Positions 1-7,389 of a stretch of DNA of 17,103 bases are shown one piece after another. Numbering within the stretch: position 1 is the first letter of the stretch; every line of letters begins with the position of its first letter. The position numbers and the translations under genes were made by a program. The stretch is from a bacterium. GTDB lineage: Bacteria > Sumerlaeota > Sumerlaeia > MVZB01. The stretch spans positions 18,119 to 35,221 of the forward strand of contig JAMCWS010000058.1 in assembly GCA_023480605.1 (NCBI GenBank), read 5' to 3'. Under the pieces are notes generated by a model, which worked only from the letters and a program-made list of their open reading frames with translations, ran no database searches and was not told the origin of the DNA.

Positions 1-114
1 AAAAACCTTGAGGCGGACCAGGCGCCGCCAGGTCCAGCCCTTGCGTTCGCCGTAACCGCTCAGGCGGATTTCCGTATTACCCGGAAAATGCCTCAGGAGT
101 TCGATCAGCAATCT
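1..114. repeat. Direct repeat copy A of an internal DnaE-gene segment
   Basis: Bases 1-114 are identical, base for base, to 593-706 (offset 592). Identity breaks at 115 (A) versus 707 (C). Read on the minus strand it encodes part of the DnaE C-terminal domain (LLRHFPGNTEIRLSGYGERK and onward), the same 38 codons as in the main gene. The copy runs off the left edge of the window, so its true length is unknown. Perfect identity means either a recent duplication or an assembly artefact at a contig end. Confidence 0.95.
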
Positions 115-365
115 ACATATAGTCTGCGCACGAATAACATGAACAAGTTCTGCTTTCGCGGCAAGAGGGTGTAGCTCCAATCGCCGTGAAATTTGCGGCG
201 CTACAGACGCAGGCGGGCCAGTTCCTCGTCGCTCACCTTGCTGGCCGTGTCGTAATGGGTGGCGTTCAAGGCCGCCTTGACAATCAACCCCGCACATGTC
301 GTGGTGCTGGCGATCAGGTTGACGATCGCCTGGTGGCTGATCAGAGGACGACCACGCCCGTTCAG
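115..365 (-). mobile_element. Insertion-sequence remnant, ISAzo13-like 3' end
   Basis: The interval holds the last ~75 codons of an ISAzo13-type transposase plus a short stretch that would be the element's terminal sequence (about 115-152). Its right limit is set where transposase similarity begins, just downstream of the DnaE-like stop codon. Its left limit is set where the duplicated DnaE segment starts at 114. The 5' part of the element, including most of the DDE domain and one end, is missing. A quasi-palindrome AACATGAACAAGTT at 136-149 may belong to the terminal repeat. The exact IS ends are an inference because only one end is present. Confidence 0.6.
153..365 (-). pseudogene. ISAzo13-family transposase, C-terminal fragment with amber codon
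   Basis: Minus-strand translation gives NGRGRPLISHQAIVNLIAST, then a run ending KVSDEELARLRL. This matches the usual C-terminal pattern of ISAzo13-family transposases as I recall it (RGRPLTSHEVIVNLI...TTT...KVSDEELA). A TAG stop at 201-203 follows. Reading straight through it in the same frame gives RRKFHGDWSYTLLPRK (153-200), which resembles the family's usual terminal FHGEWNYTLLPR motif. The stop is therefore a nonsense mutation in a transposase that once read through. Everything upstream of residue N at about 362 is gone, replaced by the DnaE-like gene end. It cannot be active. Family assignment is from motif memory, not a search. Confidence 0.75.
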
Positions 366-379
366 AGGGCGGGGGCGGG

Positions 380-3300
380 TCACTCGAGGGCTTGGCTGCC
401 GGCCGTTTCGCGGCTGGGGCCGCCGTGCTCGGGACCGGTATGGGGGAGGCGACCGTCGTCGCCGGGGGGATCCTCGCCCTCCTCCGCCGCCGGCGTAGCC
501 TTGACCAGCAGGGGTTCGCCGGCGGTGCCGTAAAGTTTAATGGCGTCGGCCGGCAGAACCTTGCACAAGCCCTGGAACAGGGGCGAGCAGAAAAAAACCT
601 TGAGGCGGACCAGGCGCCGCCAGGTCCAGCCCTTGCGTTCGCCGTAACCGCTCAGGCGGATTTCCGTATTACCCGGAAAATGCCTCAGGAGTTCGATCAG
701 CAATCTCAAGGTCCGGCGATTCTCGCCCGTCAGCACCAGCTCGATCGCTCCCACCTTGGTGGCCTGATCCTCGAGGTCGGCCAGACGCCAGATGCCGTCG
801 GCTTCGAGGTAAACGTAACCGGCGCCGCGGCGCAGACGGCCGGCCAGCAGCACTTCGGTGGCGGGCTCCAGGCAATAGCCCGAGACCGCCGCCAGCGGTT
901 GCGGGATGAGGATGGGCAATCCCTCCAGATCCATGAGCAGGTCGCCTTCGTGTTCGATGAGGGGGCTGACGCGCTCGATCCCCCCCCGCGAGGCCGGCGA
1001 CGCGGATCGCTTTGCCGATGTGGCGCGCGGCCAGGGCGTCGACCTGCAGGGGGACCAGGTGGCTGAGGGCGATTTTGAAACGATGAATCGGATCGACCGA
1101 CAGATGAAAACCCAGCGCATCGGCCTCACGTTCGAGTTTTTCCCAGGGATTCCACTCGTCGATCGATTCGACCTCGGCTTCGCGCGGTTTTTGCTCGGCG
1201 GCCCATGCCTCGAGGTCGAAAAGGGTGGCCTGGGCCTGGGCGCGGGCAGCCTCGGCCTCGCGTTCGCGCATCTGCCGCTGAAGGCGCGAGACGACGGCGT
1301 CCATGCTGGCGCGGTTTTCATCCAGGCAGTCCATCGCCCCGGCGGTGATGAGCGAGCGCAGGATCTTGAGGTTGATGATGCGCGTGTCGACCCGCTCACA
1401 AAAGTTGGCCAGCGAGGTGAAATTGCCTCCCGAGCGCACCGACTGCACGTTTTCCCAGGCCTTGCGGCCGAAGTTGCGCACCGTGGAAAGACCCAGCCGG
1501 ATGATGCCGCCGTGAACGCTCGTACCCCAGTCGCTCAGGTTGATGTCGGGCGGGTGGACGTCGAAGCCGGCGCGGCGGGCCTCGCGGACCAGGACGACGG
1601 GATTTTCGTGCTGCTCGATGGCCGTGCCGATGGCGGCGGCGTAGAACGCCAGCGGATAGTTCGTCTTGAGGTAGGCGCACTGGTAGGACAGGAGCACGTC
1701 GGGCAACTCGTCGCTCACTTCGGGCGGGCGCTCCCCTTCCCCGCGCCGCCGGGCCTCGGTTTTGGTGCGCAGCAGTTGCAGTAGATTGCCGGGCGGAGTG
1801 CGCCGCAACAGGCAACGCAGGGTCACCCCCTCGAGCGGGGGGATGCCGCTTGTGTCGCCGCGACCGAGCAATTCGAAAGTGGCGCGGTCCTCGAGCGGGA
1901 TGGCCCGAAAGTCCAGCGAGGGATTTTGCGCCCGCGCCGCCCGCATCGCCTGGTCGAGGATGTCGAGCAGGCCGTGGGGAACGAACACGATGCGGGCCAG
2001 ACCGAGCCGGTCGATGGCCCGCTCCTCGAGGCCGCTGACGGGCCGATCTTGAGTGGAACGCAGGCAGGGGACGACGCATTCGAGCGGCTCGCCACACAAG
2101 GCGTAGCGATCGCCATGTCCGACCCAACCCCGCGGTCGCGGCGCCAGGCGCGCGGCAAGGTCGCCCAGGAAGGCGGGGTCGCGCCACCGGCGTGAACGGG
2201 CGCCCTCGGCCAATTCGCCCAGACGCTGGGCGGCGCCGGCGGAGCGCAGGCGGGCTTTTTCACGGTGGGCCAGGCGCCGCTCGTCGTCCGTCATCCCGGC
2301 CCACTGGGCCAGATCGTTGATCATCTGATCGCGGCGGGTCTCCTGGACGCGGCCGATTTCGACCAGGTGATCTTCGCCGTAGGTTTCGCGCAGCCAGGCC
2401 AGCAGACGCGCGGCGCCGTTGCGGGGCACCTCGATGTGGATCGGCGGGTAGTTCTCGCCCTCGACCATCAGGGTTTTGGGAAGCAGGTTGTATTTGAGCG
2501 GGTCCAGGCGCGAGATTCCCAGGCAGTAGGCGATCATCGAGGAAACGAGACGCCCTCGGCCCACGCCGCGCGAAATCCCTTGTTCGTCGAGCGCCCCGGC
2601 GATCTGGTGGCAAAGCAGCAAGTAGGGGGCCAGGTTGCTGGCCTTGATTTCCTCGAGTTCGCGATTGATGCGCTGTTTGCGGGCTTCGTTGATCTCGCCG
2701 TAGCGCTGGGTGGCGCCGCGAATCACCAGGTCGAACAGATAGGAATTGGGGTCGAATCCCCGCTCCAGGTCGAGCGTCGGGAAGGCGCGGCGGATGCAGC
2801 CCGGCCGCCAGGTACAGCGGCGCGCCACGTTGCCTGCCTCGTGGGGAAGCTCCTCGAGATCGCCCTTCCAGCGAGCGAGCACATCGACTTCAGGCCAGAG
2901 GGCGGGTAATCCCTTTAAATCGGGCAGGGGGTGAAACGAACGCCCGGGCGCCTGGCCGGGGTTGGCCAGGAAGGTCTCGGCGGCGGCGTCGCCGGGCTCG
3001 GGGTAACGCACCGGAGTTCCCCCAAGCGCACGGGCGTTGATGAAGCGCGCCAGGCGATGAATGAGTCCGGCGCCCTCCATGTCGGCCGAGGAGATCCCGA
3101 AGGTCGGCCCCATTGGAAACAATTCGACCAGACGCTTAAGATAAGCCTCGGTCCTGGCGCGGTCGCGCAGGGCGACCAGGCGGACCATCTCGCCGTCGGG
3201 CGGGATGACGGCGACCAACCCCTGGACGAGTTCGCCCATGTCGGTGGCCGTGAGGGGACGCGGCTCGCCGAGGCCGTGGTTGTGATAGCGGGTCAGCAGG

Positions 3301-3584
3301 CGCACGAGGTTGCGATAACCCTGTTCGGTTTCGATCAGAAAATCGGTCGGAAACACTTCCCCCGCAAAGGCCAGGCCTTCCATGAAGAGGCGGCAACCGA
3401 AGACGGGCCGGATACCGTGCGCGGCGGCGGCCTCGTCGAATTCCGAGAAACCGGCAATCGTGGCCTCGTCGCATAACCCCAGCGTATGATAGTCGAGGCT
3501 GCGGGCGCGACGCACCAGATCACTCGGCGCGGCGACGCCGCGCGGGCTGTGATGCGACTGGCAGAAGAGGGGAACGAACGTCAT
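380..3584 (-). CDS. DnaE-family (Pol III alpha-like) protein, catalytic residues lost, frameshifted
   Basis: The first frame starts with ATG at 3584 (MTFVPLFCQSHHSPRG). It follows the DnaE layout for 868 codons: PHP domain (1-70), palm/fingers with ISRGVGRGRLVSS (337-349) and ISRLDPLKYNLL (357-368), fingers with YLKTNYPLAFYAA (638-650), and a helix-hairpin-helix region (ILRSLITAGA, 741-750). At the G8 tract (980-987) the frame shifts. The original frame then runs as unrelated Arg/Gly-rich sequence to 669, while the DnaE-like OB and C-terminal domains continue in another frame to the TGA at 380. Repaired length is 1067 residues, close to DnaE2/DnaE size. Replicative or error-prone DnaE needs three Asp. 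Here the PDxDxDF motif reads PPIHIEV (His383, Glu385) and the third Asp is Val533, so polymerase activity is not expected. The upstream neighbour is a GNAT gene 106 bases away. No ImuA/ImuB partner is in the window. It is either a decaying gene or a structural pseudo-polymerase. Confidence 0.85.
593..706. repeat. Direct repeat copy B, inside the DnaE-like gene
   Basis: This is the in-gene partner of the repeat at 1-114. It lies in the C-terminal coding part of the DnaE-like gene, in the frame downstream of the G8 frameshift. The two copies are in the same orientation and are separated by 478 bases that hold the last part of the DnaE gene and an insertion-sequence remnant. Confidence 0.95.
980..987 (-). 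other. G8 homopolymer at the frameshift of the DnaE-like gene
   Basis: Eight C on the plus strand (eight G in the mRNA) fall exactly where the coding frame changes. Up to the tract the protein reads GKAIRVAGLAGG. With seven G the frame would continue directly into IERVSPLIEHEGDLLMDLEG and the DnaE C-terminus. The tract could be a true single-base insertion, a slippage or phase-variation site, or a base-calling or assembly error. Confidence 0.8.
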
Positions 3585-3690
3585 GTCAGACCGTAGCCGG
3601 CACTCTCTTTAACACGGGTTCATTCACGGCCGCCTGAGGGGGCCGGAGCCATCGGGGCGGCTCGCCGGGCGCGGGCGCTCCGGGGGGCAT

Positions 3691-4176
3691 TCAGGCATTC
3701 ATGTCGAGCCACATCCGGGTGTAGTAGGGCTGGAAACCCATCGCTTCCCAGAATTGCCGGCCGGCGCGATTGTCGTGATAATACTGGAGTTGCACCGAGT
3801 GGACGTTTCGGGCCCGCAACCAGCGGCCGGCGTCCTCCATCATCGCCCGCCCGATCCCCCGGCGGCGGTAGGGGGGCGCCACCACCAGATCCGAGAGATA
3901 GCCGTAACGCGGCGGCAGGAACATCGGCAGATTGCGGACGATGGATAGGAGGCAAAACGCGGCCAGCCGCTCATTGACTTCGGCCACCCGCAGGTAAGAA
4001 TCGGCGCCCGAAAGATGCTGGCTGGCATAAGCCCGGTATGACACCAGCGCACCGTCGGTGAGGCGGACGCGGGGGTCACGCGCCATGTGTTCCTTCATCA
4101 TCAGGCCCCACAAATCGACAATGGCGTCCATGTCGGCCGCGCATCCGCGCCGAATCGTGCAAGAAGACTGCTCCAT
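3691..4176 (-). CDS. GNAT-family N-acetyltransferase
   Basis: A 161-residue protein that would transfer an acetyl group from acetyl-CoA to an unknown amine. Motif A of the GNAT fold is clear: strand YLSDLVVAP (93-101), then the pyrophosphate-binding loop YRRRGIGRAM (103-112). Motif B follows with QYYHDNRAGRQFWEAMGF (131-148), in which the N-x-x-A...FW...GF pattern is typical. The chosen start is ATG at 4176, preceded by GGCGGA. An in-frame GTG at 4251 has no ribosome binding site, and the promoter proposed at 4241-4270 would overlap it. The gene lies 106 bases upstream of the DnaE-like gene on the same strand and may be co-transcribed. The substrate cannot be told from the sequence. Confidence 0.85.
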   Translation of the reverse strand: MEQSSCTIRRGCAADMDAIVDLWGLMMKEHMARDPRVRLTDGALVSYRAYASQHLSGADSYLRVAEVNERLAAFCLLSIVRNLPMFLPPRYGYLSDLVVAPPYRRRGIGRAMMEDAGRWLRARNVHSVQLQYYHDNRAGRQFWEAMGFQPYYTRMWLDMNA

Positions 4177-4644
4177 AGGGTTTTCCGCCCCGATCCCCCC
4201 CGACCGAAGGCCGCGGGAATCGCCCTTCGCGAATTTCCGAATTTTAATCACAAATCAAGCCATTCTGCAATCACGGAGGGCGATGGCGGGCAGCAAATGC
4301 GAAGCGTTGAACCAGAGGACGTTGGCGTGGGGAAAAAATAACGGATCGCGAAATCGGCAAGGACCGGCGGGAACGGGTCATCGCGTAGAGCGCAATACGA
4401 AGACGCTGGCCGATGGCAACCGTATCAATGACTTGTCCCCCCTTTTCGGCATGTCGTTGAAACGGTATGAATGCGCCATGATCCACCACCGACGCCCGGA
4501 TGATTTCCGGCACTGACGAAATGGAATCCACGGCTTTCGGTTGCGGCTTCGCCGGGCAAGGGGAAAAAGGGCAAACCGTTGAAGATAACGCGTCTCCAGG
4601 TCGGCGGCATCGACCAACGCACGCGGGTGCGCGGCGGCGGGCGG
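4177..4644. other. 468-base spacer without a convincing gene
   Basis: Short reading frames exist on both strands (for example 86 codons at 4271-4531 minus), but none has a recognisable domain or a clear ribosome binding site. The left end holds the likely promoter of the GNAT gene. At 4618-4631 a small hairpin (CGCAC-GCGG-GTGCG) lies just downstream of the epimerase stop. It lacks a T-tract, so it is not a clear terminator. Confidence 0.6.
4241..4270 (-). promoter_or_regulatory. Candidate promoter of the GNAT gene
   Basis: On the minus strand TTGCAG (4265-4270), an 18-base spacer and TAAAAT (4241-4246, five of six consensus bases) lie about 65 bases upstream of the ATG at 4176. The -35 box is weak. 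Confidence 0.35.
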
Positions 4645-5919
4645 TCAGCGTTCGGTGAGTTTGCGCAGCCGTTCGATCACCTGAATCATCGAACGGACGG
4701 TGTGGTAACTGATTTTCCAGTGGTGACCGAGCGCACCGTCGATGACGTTGCCCTGCCGGTCCAGGCGCTCATACCACTCGCCTCCCCCCGCAAGGTTCAC
4801 GAATTTCGTGAACACGAAGTCGTAGACGTTGCGGAAAGCCCGCCAGTAATTCTCGTCACCGAGCAACAGACAGGCGTCAAGCATGCCGATAAGCACCTCG
4901 GCTTGCTGCCAGAACTGCTTTTCAGTCAGTGTGGTCGGCCGGTCCATCGGCACGTCGGCATAGACGCCGCCGAACTCGCCGTCGATGCCGTAGGCGACGG
5001 CATGATCGCACAACCGGCGGACGACCGTCGCGAACTGCGCGCGCGGGACGCCCAGCACGTCGGCGGCGTGAAGCAGGAGCCAGGCGAACTCGACGTTGTG
5101 GCCGGGAGATGTTTGATCGAGCGGCTTGGCGGGCCACCCGCCCGGCGGGGGCGCGTCGCGGCCCCAGGTGGTGTCGAAAATGATGGCGGGCAGCGGCGTG
5201 AAGTCGTAGGCGAACTGGGTGACGCCCAAGCCGTTTTCGGGGTGAAGGATCCGGGTGAGGATCAGGTCGATGACTTCCAGCAGGCGGCGGCGGTGGCTCG
5301 GTCGGCCGGTCAGTTCGTAGAGGGTGGTGAAGGCTTCCATCATGTGCATGTGCACGTCGAACGACTTGCGGTCGCCGCCGGATGTGGACCCCGGCAGCGG
5401 CGTCCAGTCGCGCTGGAAGAGCTCGATGAATCCGCCATGACGGCCATCGAGCATGTGACGGCAGACGGCGTCGTAACTGCGCAGCGCGGCCTCGCGGCCA
5501 CGCTCGTCGCCCGTGGCCAGGGCATATTCGCTGAATGCGTAGACACCGAAGGAATGGCCGTAGCCGACCTTGTCGAGACAGGTCGGACGCCCCTGGCGGT
5601 CGGCGATCCAGAACCAGCCGTCGTGCTCGCGGTCCCAGTAGTGTTCGAGGATGAACTCCGCGCCCATGCGGGCCAGATCGCCGCAGCGGCCCAGACCGTA
5701 GCCGGCCCGGTGAGCGCTGGACATCGTGTAAAGCATGCGGATCTGCATGAGAAAAGTCTTGGTTGTTTCGCCGGTGGAGCGGCCATGGGAATCGAAGTGC
5801 GACAGGAAACCGCCCCATTCGGGGTCGGGCGACCGCTCGATCCAGAAGGGTAGTAGAACCTCCGTCAGGTAGGTCTGCGTTTTTTCGAGGATCGAGGAGA
5901 CTTCGGACTTGGTCGGCAT
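4645..5919 (-). CDS. AGE-family sugar 2-epimerase (N-acylglucosamine / cellobiose epimerase type)
   Basis: A 424-residue protein of the (alpha/alpha)6-barrel AGE superfamily, cytosolic, expected to interconvert the C2 epimers of a free sugar or reducing-end sugar (for example GlcNAc/ManNAc or glucose/mannose ends). Family signatures visible: KTFLMQIRMLYTM with Arg61, EHYWDREHDGWFW (92-104), DVHMHMMEA (188-196), SPGHNVEFAWLL (271-282, His274), KQFWQQAEVL (334-343) and WKISYHTVRSMI (401-412, His406). The two His correspond to the general acid/base pair of the family. The WKxxYH form of the last motif is closer to cellobiose/mannobiose 2-epimerases than to renin-binding-protein-type AGE. No signal peptide. 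Length is usual. The ribosome binding site is weak. It sits 191 bases downstream of the oxidoreductase gene, suggesting a shared sugar pathway. The exact substrate is unknown. Confidence 0.88.
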   Translation of the reverse strand: MPTKSEVSSILEKTQTYLTEVLLPFWIERSPDPEWGGFLSHFDSHGRSTGETTKTFLMQIRMLYTMSSAHRAGYGLGRCGDLARMGAEFILEHYWDREHDGWFWIADRQGRPTCLDKVGYGHSFGVYAFSEYALATGDERGREAALRSYDAVCRHMLDGRHGGFIELFQRDWTPLPGSTSGGDRKSFDVHMHMMEAFTTLYELTGRPSHRRRLLEVIDLILTRILHPENGLGVTQFAYDFTPLPAIIFDTTWGRDAPPPGGWPAKPLDQTSPGHNVEFAWLLLHAADVLGVPRAQFATVVRRLCDHAVAYGIDGEFGGVYADVPMDRPTTLTEKQFWQQAEVLIGMLDACLLLGDENYWRAFRNVYDFVFTKFVNLAGGGEWYERLDRQGNVIDGALGHHWKISYHTVRSMIQVIERLRKLTER

Positions 5920-5990
5920 GAGAATCTTTCGCGTATTGACTCGACTCGCCGCACGGCGGATGAAAGCCGTTTGGCCGAAAAAAGCGATTT

Positions 5991-6020
5991 AGCCACGAAA
6001 TGACACGAAAAAACACGAAA
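5991..6020. repeat. Three 10-base units, each ending CACGAAA
   Basis: AGC-CACGAAA, TGA-CACGAAA and AAA-CACGAAA follow each other directly, so the CACGAAA core recurs at 5994, 6004 and 6014, exactly one helical turn apart. It lies in the gap between the oxidoreductase and epimerase genes. Similar CACGAAA strings occur as dispersed intergenic repeats in many environmental genomes as far as I recall. That this is one of them is an inference. Confidence 0.8.
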
Positions 6021-6110
6021 AACGGCGATCGATTAGCCGAATCTCGATCCTTCATCAAACATGCGGGATTCAATCCAATTTCACAGGGACTGATGGACCA
6101 AGAAGCCCAA

Positions 6111-7121
6111 TCACTCGATCCGCACGGGAGCGTTTGTGCGCGCCGATTTGTAAATGGCTTCGGTTAACTGCGCCGTCCGCACGCCGAGCTGGCCATCGGC
6201 GCCGATGGGCGTCTTGCCCAGGATGGCGTCCACGAAATTGGCGTCGGGGTTGGAGAGGGGGATCGCGGCCTTGGCGTCGACGATCTGCCCGTTCACTTCG
6301 AGGGATTGCTCGCGCACGGTGCGGAAAAAGATGCGGGCGCTGGCCTTGTCGCCCACGACGCGCAGGACTTCGGTGACGCTGTGGCCGAAGCCGCCGATGC
6401 TGAGCGAGGCGATGGCCCCGCCCGTGAAACGGATCACCGCCGCCGTGTCGACATCGACCGCCAGGCCGCAGCGGTCGATGAACGCGAAGGCCTCCTCGGG
6501 CGCCAGGCCGGTGACCTGGAGCATGGCGGCGACGGTGTGGCTGCCGGTGTCGACGAGTTGGCCGCCGCCGGCCTGGTCGGGCTGGTTGCGCCACGAGCCG
6601 CTCGATCCGGCGGCGCGGAAGCTGGCATACCAGGCCTGTTCGAGATGGCCCGTAATAAACCGGATGGCGCCGAGTTCGCCCGTCTCGATCATGCGCCGCA
6701 CATAGCAATACTCGGGCAGATAGGACCGCTGGTAGGCGATGGCCAGCAGGCGGCCGGCGCGGCCGGCCTCGGCGACCAGGTCGAGGGCGTGGGCCGTCTG
6801 GGTGACCATCGGCTTTTCGACGAGGACGTGCTTGCCCGCCTGGAGGGCGGCCTTGACGACGGGGTAATGCAGCGCATGGGGGAGGAGCACGGCCACGGCG
6901 TCGAGGGCCGGGTCGCCCACCACCTCGCGCCAGTCGGCGCAGAGGCGCGGCGCGGCGGAGGGCCGAATCTGGCGGACGTGGCCGAGGCGCGTCTGCACGG
7001 CGGCCTCGGCCACGTCGCACAGCGCCGCGATTTCGCATTCGGATTTTTCGAGCAGCCATTGCACGTGCCGCTGGCTGATGCCACCGCAGCAGATGAGGCC
7101 GATTCGCACCGTGTCAGTCAT
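6111..7121 (-). CDS. Gfo/Idh/MocA-family NAD(P)-dependent oxidoreductase
   Basis: A 336-residue protein, expected to oxidise or reduce a sugar, inositol or sugar acid with NAD(P). The N-terminal Rossmann fold starts VRIGLICCGGISQRH (5-19). The family's EKP motif is at 102-104 (HVLVEKPMV), and the substrate-side DxGxH motif is at 191-195 (QLVDTGSHTV), with His195 as probable acid/base. The start was set at ATG 7121 because GGGAGGG lies eight bases upstream. A longer reading frame to 7226 would overlap the -10 box of the proposed promoter. No signal peptide is seen, so it should be cytosolic. The AGE-type epimerase gene follows downstream on the same strand, which supports a role in converting an unusual sugar. 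The substrate is not predictable from the sequence. Confidence 0.9.
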   Translation of the reverse strand: MTDTVRIGLICCGGISQRHVQWLLEKSECEIAALCDVAEAAVQTRLGHVRQIRPSAAPRLCADWREVVGDPALDAVAVLLPHALHYPVVKAALQAGKHVLVEKPMVTQTAHALDLVAEAGRAGRLLAIAYQRSYLPEYCYVRRMIETGELGAIRFITGHLEQAWYASFRAAGSSGSWRNQPDQAGGGQLVDTGSHTVAAMLQVTGLAPEEAFAFIDRCGLAVDVDTAAVIRFTGGAIASLSIGGFGHSVTEVLRVVGDKASARIFFRTVREQSLEVNGQIVDAKAAIPLSNPDANFVDAILGKTPIGADGQLGVRTAQLTEAIYKSARTNAPVRIE

Positions 7122-7129
7122 GTCTGATA

Positions 7130-7136
7130 CCCTCCC
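7130..7136 (-). promoter_or_regulatory. Ribosome binding site that fixes the oxidoreductase start
   Basis: GGGAGGG on the minus strand, eight bases before the ATG at 7121. It is the strongest Shine-Dalgarno match among the minus-strand genes here and rules against the upstream in-frame starts. Confidence 0.75.
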
Positions 7137-7226
7137 GGAGGTTATGCCCATGCGACGCCAGGCGATGGATCCGGCCTGTGTGTCGCCACCTGGGCGGATG
7201 CGCTGCTCACAAGACGTTCGGATCAA

Positions 7227-7255
7227 ACTATTACGGTTGGGTTAATTAATGTCAA
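7227..7255 (-). promoter_or_regulatory. Sigma-70-type promoter of the oxidoreductase gene
   Basis: On the minus strand: TTGACA (7250-7255, perfect -35), 17-base AT-rich spacer containing TTAATTAA, then AATAGT (7227-7232, four of six for -10). It lies in an AT-rich pocket of otherwise GC-rich DNA and predicts a leader of about 100 bases before the ATG at 7121. The same two hexamers with the same spacing precede ruvA. Confidence 0.6.
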
Positions 7256-7389
7256 GGACTTGGAATGCCGAACGCGGAGTGAATCGGCGAGTTCACACCG
7301 GAGGGATGCGCGGCAACACACGCCTGTCCCCTTGTGATATCCTGAAACGAATCGCGCGACCCGGCTGGCGAGTCGTGTATGAGCCGCGT

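Noticed and set aside
669..968. C-terminal 100 residues of the original DnaE-like frame after the G8 tract
   Set aside because: Arg/Gly/Pro-rich, with no family similarity. The other frame carries the DnaE C-terminus, so this is out-of-frame translation.
4271..4531. Minus-strand 86-codon frame in the spacer, and overlapping plus-strand frames
   Set aside because: No domain, no ribosome binding site, and several overlapping frames of similar length as expected in GC-rich DNA.
4618..4631. Hairpin after the epimerase gene as a terminator
   Set aside because: A five-base stem without a following T-tract on the minus strand.
4579..5853. Long plus-strand frame of 424 codons opposite the epimerase gene
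   Set aside because: It is the antisense shadow of a clear AGE-family gene. Its residues have no family pattern.
7122..7226. Upstream in-frame start for the oxidoreductase
   Set aside because: It would remove the Rossmann fold from the N-terminus, overlaps the promoter region, and GGGAGGG marks the ATG at 7121.
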